From NCBI GenBank assembly GCA_910578275.1, contig CAJTPR010000005.1, positions 1-64,000 on the forward strand: a stretch of DNA of 64,000 nt, given 5' to 3'. Source of the stretch: an uncultured Bacteroidales bacterium. GTDB lineage: Bacteria > Bacteroidota > Bacteroidia > Bacteroidales > P3. The notes under the pieces are model-generated. The model was not told the DNA's origin. It made no database searches and was given only the letters and a program-made list of their open reading frames with translations. Within the stretch, counting starts at the first letter, position 1. Each line of letters begins with the position of its first letter. Positions 35,253 through 43,098 of the stretch are shown here, in pieces. The translations under genes and the position numbers were made by a program.

Positions 35253-36854
35253 CTAACGTTGCGTGGTAACGATCTTGAGCGTTTGTCCGGGATAGATGGT
35301 GCCTTTCTTGCTGAGTTTGTTGATACGGATGATTTCGCTGATGCTCGAACCCTGGTAGCGGCGCGAGATGGAATAGAGCGTTTCTCCCTTGCGCACGGTA
35401 TGGGTATAGGTACGTGTGGCCTGCATTTGCGACGGGCTTTTGACGGCCGGTTTGTCGTCGCGCGGCTTGGTGACGGTCATGCTCACCTTGCCCTTGTCGG
35501 TGCTTCCCGTGACATGGTCGGGCGGGAATTGCAGCTGGGAGTGGCAGGCCACGGGACGGTTGCAGTTGTAGATGTACAGGATCTGGTTGGGATAAATCGT
35601 GGAAGAACGCAGGTTGTTCCATTTCATGAGATCCGAAACGCGCACATGGAACCTGGCGGCGATGTTCGACAACGTTTGTCCGCGTTGCACCCTGTAGGCG
35701 AAGCGCACGGGCGTGGGCGGAATCCGGTTGTTGGTGTCGGCGTAGATGTCTTCCTCGTTTTCCATGAACTTGATCGTGAAGTTGACGGGGAGCCGCAAAC
35801 TGTAATAATCGGTATTTCCGGGAATCACGTCGCGCCGGTATTGAGGGTTGAGGTCGCGCAGTACTTGCAGGGGAATGTTGAGCCGCTCGGCCACCACGCC
35901 CAGGTTGAGGTCTTTCTCTATCATGAGCGTGTCGGTGAGCAGCGGCGTGGAGGCGGGAGCCTCGAAACCGTATTCCCTGTAATAGTTCATGATGTACGTG
36001 GCTCCGATGAACGCGGGAACGTAGCCTCTCGTTTCGCGGGGCAGGAACGGATAGATTTGCCAGAAGTCGGTTTTCCCTTGGGCGCGGCGGATGGCGCGGT
36101 TCACGTTGCCCGGCCCGCAGTTGTAGGCGGCGATGGCCAGGATCCAGTCGCCGAAATTGTCGTAAAGGTCTTTCAGGTAGCGGGCGGCCGCGTCGCTTGC
36201 CTTGTCAGGGTCGAAACGCTCGTCCACGTGCTGGTCGATCTTGAGGTTGTACATCCTCCCGGTCTGGTACATGAACTGCCAGCTGCCCGCCGCTCCCACG
36301 CGCGATACGGCACGGGGATTGAGCGCGGACTCGATGATGGCCAGGTATTTGAGTTCCTGCGGGACGCCGTTGCGCTCCATGGCTTGCTCGAAGATGGGGA
36401 AATAGTACTGCGAAAGCGCCAGCATCACGTTTACCTGCTGCCGCCGTTTGTTCACATAGACGTCGATGTAGTTCTTGATTTTCTGGTTGTAGGGCAGTTT
36501 CACCATGAAGTTTTCGCTCAGTCCGCTCAACCTTTCCAGATAAACCGAATCAGGGTCGTTGTAATAGGGGATTTCACCCGTCAGTTCGGGTCTTTCCTGT
36601 ATTTGCGCCGTATCGATGGTCTTCTTGTGGGTCTTGTCGAAGAACATCAGTTCTTTCGACAAGAAAAACTCGTTTATCAGGACGTTCGCCAGGCTGTCTT
36701 CCCGTGTGACGGCTTGTGCCCTGGGAATCAGGGGTTCTTCGTCCGATGCCATGTCCGTCGTCTGGGCGCCGGCTGTGGACAAAGACAGGCAAAAAGCCGC
36801 CCACAGGCAAAGGAACGGCTTCAAGTACGTTGAGGTCAAAAAAGGACAGTGCAT
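35253..36854 (-). CDS. MltD-like lytic transglycosylase with C-terminal LysM domains
   Basis: 533 aa from MHCPFLTSTYLKPF; the 45 in-frame codons upstream cross the promoter TATCTTTG (36861-36868) and are rejected. Signal peptide 1-30. SLT domain with IIESALNPRAVSR (catalytic Glu), GAAGSWQFM, and AIAAYNCGPGNV. A degenerate middle LysM-like part (LNLGVVAERLNIP) is followed by two clear LysM domains (YRVQRGQTLSNIAARF and HTVRKGETLYSISRRY). It cleaves glycan strands of peptidoglycan in the periplasm. First gene of the operon with the SGNH and MBOAT genes (3-bp gap, then 4-bp overlap). Confidence 0.93.
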   Translation of the reverse strand: MHCPFLTSTYLKPFLCLWAAFCLSLSTAGAQTTDMASDEEPLIPRAQAVTREDSLANVLINEFFLSKELMFFDKTHKKTIDTAQIQERPELTGEIPYYNDPDSVYLERLSGLSENFMVKLPYNQKIKNYIDVYVNKRRQQVNVMLALSQYYFPIFEQAMERNGVPQELKYLAIIESALNPRAVSRVGAAGSWQFMYQTGRMYNLKIDQHVDERFDPDKASDAAARYLKDLYDNFGDWILAIAAYNCGPGNVNRAIRRAQGKTDFWQIYPFLPRETRGYVPAFIGATYIMNYYREYGFEAPASTPLLTDTLMIEKDLNLGVVAERLNIPLQVLRDLNPQYRRDVIPGNTDYYSLRLPVNFTIKFMENEEDIYADTNNRIPPTPVRFAYRVQRGQTLSNIAARFHVRVSDLMKWNNLRSSTIYPNQILYIYNCNRPVACHSQLQFPPDHVTGSTDKGKVSMTVTKPRDDKPAVKSPSQMQATRTYTHTVRKGETLYSISRRYQGSSISEIIRINKLSKKGTIYPGQTLKIVTTQR

Positions 36855-36860
36855 AACTTG

Positions 36861-36868
36861 CAAAGATA
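36861..36868 (-). promoter_or_regulatory. Promoter -7 element of the mltD-like operon, 6 nt from the start codon
   Basis: TATCTTTG on the minus strand, perfect consensus. Only 6 nt separate it from the only Met that preserves the signal peptide, so a leaderless mRNA is predicted. Confidence 0.6.
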
Positions 36869-36991
36869 CGTTAATCTTTGAGACACCCGATAAGAACCAC
36901 ATGAATACTTTCCTTGCGGCCACAGGCGGATTTTTCTCTTGCCGTCCGTATCGTCGCGCCAGTGCGTTCCCCACCCCGGGCCCATACAAGA

Positions 36992-37095
36992 ACGTGTAAA
37001 GAAAATCCCGAAAACTTTACACGTCCGGATCGACGTGTAAAAAAAACGCGATTTTCTTTACACGTCCGGCCAACGTGTAAAATTCCTTTACACGT
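36992..37095. repeat. Cluster of three hairpins made from one palindromic unit (ACGTGTAAA / TTTACACGT)
   Basis: The unit occurs six times in strictly alternating orientation: ACGTGTAAAG 36992-37001, CTTTACACGT 37015-37024, ACGTGTAAA 37033-37041, CTTTACACGT 37056-37065, ACGTGTAAA 37073-37081, CTTTACACGT 37086-37095. Each inverted pair can fold into a 9-10 bp stem with loops of 13, about 14 and about 4 nt. The linkers between hairpins start CCGG (CCGGATCG and CCGGCCA). It lies in the 330-bp intergenic gap between the end of the second propeller gene and the mltD-like promoter. The rest of that gap shows no gene. Function unknown: regulator binding array, RNA structure or relic of a small palindromic element. 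Confidence 0.9.
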
Positions 37096-37184
37096 TATTT
37101 TCCTTCTGTTCGGCCGTCACGATGTTGTTGTAAAAAAAAAGATACGATTTTGGCCGAGTCGGATTCACGCTCGCAAGCTTGCCG

Positions 37185-38777
37185 TTAATCCATGCTCGGC
37201 CGGGCCGTCAGCGGAAAGACCTCGACGCGCTTGCCGTCGATGATTACCGAATCGACGGCCGTGACGGGCATCAAAGACATTTTCTTGGCCTTGGATGCGC
37301 TCATGGCGGCAGGCGTCCTGGCCAGGTCGGGCACGTTGTACGATTTGAGGAACGTGAGGTAGAATGCCGGGTCTTTCTGCGGCAGCAAGAACGGCTTGGT
37401 GCTCGATCCGTCGGAACCGATATAGGTGAAATAAGGCCGCGAATAGAGGTTGTCTTCGCGTTTGCTGCTGAACATGAGCCATTTGCCGTTGCTGCTGAAA
37501 TTGTGGAAACTTTCGGTGAAGCGGCTGTTCACGTTCTCCATCTTTTTCATCATGAAGCCCTTCGAAGCCGCAATCCAGTTGCTGTCTTTGAGCAGGGCAT
37601 CCTGCAAGTCTACCAGGTACAGGTCGCTTTCGGGGTGACGGATAGGAAATGTCCCATGGTCGCTCAGGCAGAATACCAAGAACCGCCCGTCGGGACTTAT
37701 GCGCGGAAACGAGGTGGTCTGCCCCGTGATCCTGGAATCGACGATCGTGTCGATTTCTCCGAACGTGTTGCTGCTTTTGTCGAAGGCAATCCGTATCAGG
37801 TCGTATTTGATTTTCTTGGAGTAGTCCACGTCGTCTTCCGCGCTGTCGCGGGGCGGGTTGGGGCTTTGGCACAGGTAAAGGAACTTGCCGTCGTCGCTCC
37901 AGAAGGGAAACGTTTCCTCGACGGTATCGCTGCTAATCCGGCTGTCGGTAAAGATGGCGTTGCGGTCCAAGTCGTAGACGATGATGTCGCCGATGGAGTC
38001 GAAAACCTCCGTGCGGCGCACGATGTCCTTGCTATGCACGAAAGGATAGGCGTTGGAGGTGCCGAAGGCGATCAGGTTCTTGTCCGGATGCCAGGCCGGA
38101 TAGACGCCGCCCATCGGAAAGCGGCTCGACTTGAGGTCGACGCGCCTTGTCTCGTCTCCGCGCACGATGAAAGTGCCTGTGCGGTTGAAACGTACATGGT
38201 AGACCATGTGCGAACCGTCGCCTTGCGGAAACGTATGGCAGTTCACGCAACCGTACGTTTGCAGGCGGTTGTCGAACAACACGCGTTGGGAAGCATCCTG
38301 CAGGTCGTATTCGATGGTCTGGAGCAGGTTCGACATCTGGTAGCTGGGTTCGATAAGACGGCAAACCATGTAGGGGTCTATGCTGTCGCGCACGTCCCAG
38401 TGGAATGACAGGTTTTGGACGGTTCCGTCCGCGCAAACGTCTTCGGCCTGTAATCGCACCTCGATCCGTTTGCCGGTGTTCTCCCGCAACATTTCGTGCC
38501 ATTCCTTGGGTTTGAACTTCACCAGGTGCTTTCCTTTCATGCGCAAGGTGTCGCCCGTTTGCCCGAAAACCTCCAATGAATAGTTCTCGTAGGGCGGCAA
38601 CAAGTAGAAGTTGAGCGGGGCGATATTGCAAGGAATCGTCACGTCGGCATAGTCGGGGTAGATGAAAGCCTCTTGGGGCGAGAGCAGGCGCATTTGGGCC
38701 AATCGGGTGTTGTCTTGCCTGCAAGAAGGCAAGGCCAGCATGATGGATAGGCCTAAGACGATATGACGGATTTCCAT
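37185..38777 (-). CDS. TolB-like beta-propeller lipoprotein with one CxxCH heme motif (copy B)
   Basis: 530 aa from MEIRHIVLGLSIML; 19 upstream in-frame codons lie in the preceding gene. The lipobox LPSC puts the lipidated cysteine at 19. PDYADVTIPCNIAPLNF, DSIDPYMVCRL, heme motif CVNCH (177-181), then propeller blades (YPAWHPDKNLIAFGTS, FPFWSDDGKFLYLC, FPRISPDGRFLVFC, FSSNGKWLMFSS). Same domain order as the protein at 25895-27457. It starts 3 bp after the DUF6057 copy B stop, so the two are certainly one operon. No function is assigned; the lipid anchor, heme site and propeller suggest an electron-carrying envelope protein. Confidence 0.82.
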   Translation of the reverse strand: MEIRHIVLGLSIMLALPSCRQDNTRLAQMRLLSPQEAFIYPDYADVTIPCNIAPLNFYLLPPYENYSLEVFGQTGDTLRMKGKHLVKFKPKEWHEMLRENTGKRIEVRLQAEDVCADGTVQNLSFHWDVRDSIDPYMVCRLIEPSYQMSNLLQTIEYDLQDASQRVLFDNRLQTYGCVNCHTFPQGDGSHMVYHVRFNRTGTFIVRGDETRRVDLKSSRFPMGGVYPAWHPDKNLIAFGTSNAYPFVHSKDIVRRTEVFDSIGDIIVYDLDRNAIFTDSRISSDTVEETFPFWSDDGKFLYLCQSPNPPRDSAEDDVDYSKKIKYDLIRIAFDKSSNTFGEIDTIVDSRITGQTTSFPRISPDGRFLVFCLSDHGTFPIRHPESDLYLVDLQDALLKDSNWIAASKGFMMKKMENVNSRFTESFHNFSSNGKWLMFSSKREDNLYSRPYFTYIGSDGSSTKPFLLPQKDPAFYLTFLKSYNVPDLARTPAAMSASKAKKMSLMPVTAVDSVIIDGKRVEVFPLTARPSMD

Positions 38778-38779
38778 GT

Positions 38780-40654
38780 TTAGTTGATTTGACGGTTTCC
38801 CGTATTGTTGAAATGCACGATTTTCATGTAGCAATCGTAGAACCAGTATGTATGACCCCAGGCTTTCCGTAGTTCGGAAAAATATTTTCTTCCGCTTTGA
38901 AAGGCCTCATTGTCGTTTATGAATTGCCAGTAATCTTGCCAAGTGTTGTTGTCTACTCCTTCGATATGGGCGGGGTAGGCAAGCCGCACGGGCGCATAGT
39001 CGAAATTGGCCAAAAGGGCTTCTTGTATATGCCGGGGCGCGACATACCTTCCTGCATGCGGGTAGTAACGCTTGATATTGGGCATTTCCTCCTTGATTAC
39101 CTGATGTTTTTTGTGCAACATCATGACGGCAAGGTAATATTCGTAAAAATAGATGTTTTCCGGTTGGCGGGCATGTCGGCGCAACGCGTTTTCATCAGGT
39201 TTGTAGCCCCATACGGTGTAATTGCGTGTGGGTAGCATGGCCTTTCCTCGTATCACTTGCGGCAATGCCCTGCGGGCGCCGGGATTCAGGTAGACGTCCG
39301 CCTGTTTGCGGTAGAACAGTGAATGCTGCAGGAAGTTCACGAACTTGAGCATGGGGATGGTGTCATCCACGATGATGCTGGTAAGTATGAGGTGGTTTAC
39401 TATGTTGGCGCTGATGTTGTGTCCGGTGATAAAATCGTAGTCTATGTGCAGGCTTTCGCTGAAGCCGCCGGCATACGTGTAGTAGGGAGGCAAGGCAAGG
39501 CTTTCAACTTGGTTTATCATGTCGATGGGGAATAACATGGGAAAATAAGGATGCGGATAAGTGAACAATACGCTCGTGGCTTTTCTGGTGGCCAGCAGGG
39601 CCGTGCGTGTTTGTCCGCAAAGCAGTCGTTTGGCGGGACTGGCCGTTTTGGCATCCGGGTTTATCGTTGTTTTTTCCCATTGCCTGTTTATCTTCTCCAA
39701 GGCTTCCTGCCATTTGTATTGCCGGCAGAGTCCATCGATTTTTTGATAATCGGCGACGTTTTTCCCGGTATTGAAGGCAAAAACGCAAGCGGCCGCAGTA
39801 AACGCAAGGCAGAGATACATAGGAGCCCGTTTCCCTGTTTTTTTCCTGATGTTCGGGAAAAATGCCCCCAAGACGGTTCCCAAGAGAAGAACCATGGCAG
39901 ACACGGCGGCGATAGTGGCCGTTTCGGTGGCAAAATAACCCAAGGGCGGAATAAGCGCGGAACGTTTTTCATTGCCTATTTGAAACAAGAGATTTTTGTC
40001 GCCAAGAAAAAGATAAGGTGCACAAACGGCTTGACCGATAAGATAGCATGCTCCGGCTCCCGCCATGCTTGCGACAAGTCCCCAAGGATTTGCCTTGGCG
40101 TTTTCCCTTTTGATTTGCACCCAGTTCAAAAGAGAGTAAAGGATGACGGAAAAAAGGGCGTATTCGCGCAACAAGACCAACAAGGCGGCAACGGTACAAG
40201 CCAAGATCATGTAGCGTGGTGCTTTGTGTTTGACAGGCATCCAAAGCCAGACGCCTGCAAGGGGAAACAAGAGGACAAGCGGCCAAAGCAGGCCCGATCC
40301 CGCCACGGAAGGCAGCAATAAGCCCGATACCATACATCCGGACAAGAAGAAAGGCGATGGGCAGATATGGCGTAGGATATTGTTTATGAGCCAAGCCAAT
40401 AGGGTGAAAACGCTTGCGTGGACCAAGGCGCCCAACAGGGGATAATAATTGAACTGGATCAGGAACGTGTGTACGTAGAGCAACCTGCCCAAGGAATCAT
40501 GGTCAAAGAAATGCCAGTATTCGGACGTGAACCTGAACAACTGGTTCTTTTCCCAGAATGTGAGAACTTCAGGTAGGGCAAAGGCGAAAAAAGCCCATAA
40601 TCCCGTTAACAAGAGTAAATAGGCGATATGGTGATATTTCTTTTGAACTTGCAT
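38780..40654 (-). CDS. DUF6057-like polytopic membrane protein (copy B)
   Basis: 624 aa. About ten hydrophobic segments in the first 330 residues, from YLLLLTGLWAFFAFALPEVL onward, then a soluble, Tyr/His-rich C-terminal domain (about 340-624). It has the same size class, topology and downstream partner as the protein at 27552-29558. No clear own promoter; 44 bp separate it from the ATPase gene upstream on the same strand, so read-through from the ATPase promoter is possible. Function unknown. Confidence 0.75.
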   Translation of the reverse strand: MQVQKKYHHIAYLLLLTGLWAFFAFALPEVLTFWEKNQLFRFTSEYWHFFDHDSLGRLLYVHTFLIQFNYYPLLGALVHASVFTLLAWLINNILRHICPSPFFLSGCMVSGLLLPSVAGSGLLWPLVLLFPLAGVWLWMPVKHKAPRYMILACTVAALLVLLREYALFSVILYSLLNWVQIKRENAKANPWGLVASMAGAGACYLIGQAVCAPYLFLGDKNLLFQIGNEKRSALIPPLGYFATETATIAAVSAMVLLLGTVLGAFFPNIRKKTGKRAPMYLCLAFTAAACVFAFNTGKNVADYQKIDGLCRQYKWQEALEKINRQWEKTTINPDAKTASPAKRLLCGQTRTALLATRKATSVLFTYPHPYFPMLFPIDMINQVESLALPPYYTYAGGFSESLHIDYDFITGHNISANIVNHLILTSIIVDDTIPMLKFVNFLQHSLFYRKQADVYLNPGARRALPQVIRGKAMLPTRNYTVWGYKPDENALRRHARQPENIYFYEYYLAVMMLHKKHQVIKEEMPNIKRYYPHAGRYVAPRHIQEALLANFDYAPVRLAYPAHIEGVDNNTWQDYWQFINDNEAFQSGRKYFSELRKAWGHTYWFYDCYMKIVHFNNTGNRQIN

Positions 40655-40698
40655 GGCGCGTGAACCTTTGTAAGAATACTATCTGGTGGTGATTGTTG

Positions 40699-41829
40699 TT
40701 ATGCGAAATACCTTGTTTTCAGCCAATATGCGTAAATCGGATCTTGAAAAGACACGGTGCGACCCACAATATCCAGAATATCGTTTTTGACCAACGCTGC
40801 CTTGGAACGAACGACGGAAGTGGGCGAAGATATATGGTAGCGGTGCATGGTTTCCGTGGAACTGATGGCTTTTTCGCCGGCGGTCAAGGCTTTCAAATAA
40901 TGCAATTGTTGGCTTGTGAGTGCTTCGGTGATGGTGATGAAAAGCAAACTCAATTGCCCCACGAGGGCTTGATGCGCTTCCTGTACGATCTTTTCCGTGC
41001 AGTCGTGTTCGGTTCTCAACCATGCCGATTGCGCCAACTGTTGTGCATAGTAAGGATGGTTGTCGACCAATGTGGCGATGAGTTGGCTGGCCTCCCGGCT
41101 GATTCGTTTTCCTGTTTCTTCAAAACGGTCGCGAAAGAAATCCACAAGGTGAGACGTACCGATTTTTTCAAGAAACATGATATGGCCGAACTTGTAGAAA
41201 GGTTTTGAGGGATTGGTGAATACCTCCATCATCATATGGCGTTTGCTACCGTATAGGCAATAGGCGGCATTTTGGTGGCGTTGCCAATGTGCGCGCAGCC
41301 TTTTTTGGAAATAATCGGGATTTTCGAATTCCGAAATGTTTTGGAATTCGTCTATGCAGATAACGATTTTCAGTTTTTTCGCCTGGGCGATTTTTTCCGC
41401 CAGGTCGAGTATTTCATCCGGATTGCGTTTTGTTTCCTCCCAATCGAAATCGACAGACACTTCGTTACAAGGGTCTGGCCCGATGGAGATCTTGGGCACG
41501 AGATGCGAAAAAAAATTCTTGATGTTGCCAACAGCATCTTCCCAGTGTGAAGAAGTGGCCGCGATTACCTTTTGTGCCAGCAAGGAATAGAAATGTTCTT
41601 CATTTCTGACGTTGAACAGGTCGATTTGGCAAACGCGCAACATGCTTTCTTGCTCCACAGCCATGTCGGCGGCCTTGTTCACAAGTGAACTTTTACCCCA
41701 TCTCCGCGGAGAAATGATAATCGTATTGATCAGCGATTTGAAATATCTGACCAAATCGGCCGTTTCCTTTTCCCTGTCGGTGAAATTTTTCTCCGTGGCG
41801 ATTTTTCCGAAGATAAACGGTGCCTCCAT
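40699..41829 (-). CDS. STAND/ATPase_2-type P-loop ATPase
   Basis: 376 aa. Starts MEAPFIFGKIATEKNFTDREKE, the usual opening of this family. Walker A-like SPRRWGKSSLV (about 40-50) and Walker B-like IVICIDEFQNISEFE (about 154-168). The C-terminal part is winged-helix-like (HYLKALTAGEKAISSTETMHRYHISSPTSVVRS). Such single-gene ATPases are common in Bacteroidota and archaea with no settled function; DNA binding and stress or phage-related roles have been suggested for the wider group. Codon use is more A/T-rich than the housekeeping genes. The promoter region is unusually patterned (41853-41890). Confidence 0.8.
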   Translation of the reverse strand: MEAPFIFGKIATEKNFTDREKETADLVRYFKSLINTIIISPRRWGKSSLVNKAADMAVEQESMLRVCQIDLFNVRNEEHFYSLLAQKVIAATSSHWEDAVGNIKNFFSHLVPKISIGPDPCNEVSVDFDWEETKRNPDEILDLAEKIAQAKKLKIVICIDEFQNISEFENPDYFQKRLRAHWQRHQNAAYCLYGSKRHMMMEVFTNPSKPFYKFGHIMFLEKIGTSHLVDFFRDRFEETGKRISREASQLIATLVDNHPYYAQQLAQSAWLRTEHDCTEKIVQEAHQALVGQLSLLFITITEALTSQQLHYLKALTAGEKAISSTETMHRYHISSPTSVVRSKAALVKNDILDIVGRTVSFQDPIYAYWLKTRYFA

Positions 41830-41852
41830 GCGATTACTTGTATTCGAGGCAA

Positions 41853-41890
41853 CAAATGTAGTTACAAAAAATGTAATTACAAAAAATGTA
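41853..41890 (-). promoter_or_regulatory. ATPase promoter with tandem TTACATTTTTTGTAA palindromes
   Basis: On the minus strand the -7 element TACATTTG (41860-41853) is preceded at exactly 19 bp by TTTG, the ideal -33/-7 arrangement for Bacteroidota. The same sequence contains repeated TTACATTTTTTGTAA half-palindromes overlapping the promoter, which look like an operator array. It predicts a leader of about 17-20 nt. Confidence 0.65.
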
Positions 41891-42056
41891 AACTACGAGA
41901 CATAAGGCGTCTCGGATCCAGTCGATCGTGATGCTCCATGCATTTACTTCCTTTGCCATTGCGGACGACGGCAGTGCATGGGTAGCTGCATCTTCGCCAA
42001 GACAAGGACGGAATTATAAGGAATCGGGATGTTCCCTGTTCCAGGTCACGATAATC

Positions 42057-42560
42057 CTATTTATTACCTTGGCGACGTTTCCTATATTTGATTTCACCGC
42101 TTGCCGCCGATGTGAAGCCTCCTTTTTCGCTCGCGGAAAGATGGGAGAAATCGTTATTTCCGCTTGATTCCACGGTGCCTCCTTGCAAGTCCACTAACCA
42201 TTTGTCGTTGAATTTCCGCAACGGCAATGTTCTTTCAGCACGATTGCAAGTATAAGTGAAGCGGGCGGTATGGGCATTATCCGGGTCGATTTCCAGTCCC
42301 GAAAAAACGAGGTCGGGCGTTTCTTCCTTGGCATACGGATTCAGTGCCGTTAATTCGGCTTGTTCGTGGACTGCTGCGCGAGAAGCATCGCTGCACAATT
42401 GCAAGGCTTTGTCAAAATCCAAGTCCATATAATAGGCTTGCAGGAAATTTTCAGCCACATGTTCAGCTTCCCGCTTGTTGTTTTTGCAGCTTGTTGCCAG
42501 TAGGAAAAAAGCCGTCAGCATCAGGAGTGTACCCGTCCGGCGAATAATAGAAATGTTCAT
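42057..42560 (-). CDS. Small lipoprotein, DUF4878-like
   Basis: 167 aa. A lipoprotein signal ends at LLATSC (C25). The body (about 30-130) resembles DUF4878/NTF2-like lipoproteins: AEHVAENFLQAYYMDLDFDKAL, then a beta-rich stretch ending LRKFNDKWLVDL. The Ser/Gly-rich C-terminal tail is probably disordered. Perfect -7 element TACCTTTG at 42595-42602. It stands alone; the 227 bp between it and the ATPase gene show nothing I can support. Confidence 0.75.
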   Translation of the reverse strand: MNISIIRRTGTLLMLTAFFLLATSCKNNKREAEHVAENFLQAYYMDLDFDKALQLCSDASRAAVHEQAELTALNPYAKEETPDLVFSGLEIDPDNAHTARFTYTCNRAERTLPLRKFNDKWLVDLQGGTVESSGNNDFSHLSASEKGGFTSAASGEIKYRKRRQGNK

Positions 42561-42594
42561 GGCTTATATGAGATATATATATGACGTAAATATG

Positions 42595-42602
42595 CAAAGG
42601 TA
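42595..42602 (-). promoter_or_regulatory. Promoter -7 element of the small lipoprotein gene
   Basis: TACCTTTG on the minus strand, perfect TAnnTTTG, about 35 nt before the start codon. Confidence 0.5.
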
Positions 42603-43098
42603 CAATAAAAAACAAAGGTTGTAATGTTCCCGATTTTGTTTGATTCGAGATGTTTTCAAGTGATTATATGGTATGTCATGGAGTGGTGTGACGCACATCT
42701 TTTTTAACAAGGTATGGCAAAGGCACGCTTCTGACAACACGTCTTTCATTCTTTCTTTATTCTTGTCCTGGCGTGGGCAATAAGGTGATAAAATTGTCTG
42801 ACCTCAGGATAAATGGAGTTTGAGCCATCGACGGATTATGTCGCCGTCGGCCTTATAGTGACTATTTTTTGCTTGTTTTCGTGTGTTTTTTTTGAATTTG
42901 CAGAGGCGATATCGGGTGGGATTCTCAAACTCGAAAAATATAGAAAAAACTTCTTATAAAACAAGCCTCTGTATGTGAAATCTGCCGGAAAGTTATCAAC
43001 TTTTTTGCTCATTGTCGGATAATGTATATCTTAGCGGTTTGTAAAAAGGTTTTCAACACTTTGTTGATAAGTAGTAAAAAAATATAAATAAAGGAATT
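42603..43098. other. AT-rich intergenic region between divergent genes
   Basis: About 500 bp without a credible ORF. It contains a hairpin CGACGG...CCGTCG near 42829-42850 and long T-rich runs. The 40 bp before the next gene are A/T-rich (AATATAAATAAAGG), as expected for a Bacteroidota translation start. I found no good TAnnTTTG element for the downstream gene. Confidence 0.5.

Noticed and set aside
36993..37095. Hairpin cluster as a second CRISPR array
   Set aside because: Units alternate in orientation and the intervals are 4-14 nt, so this is not a repeat-spacer array.
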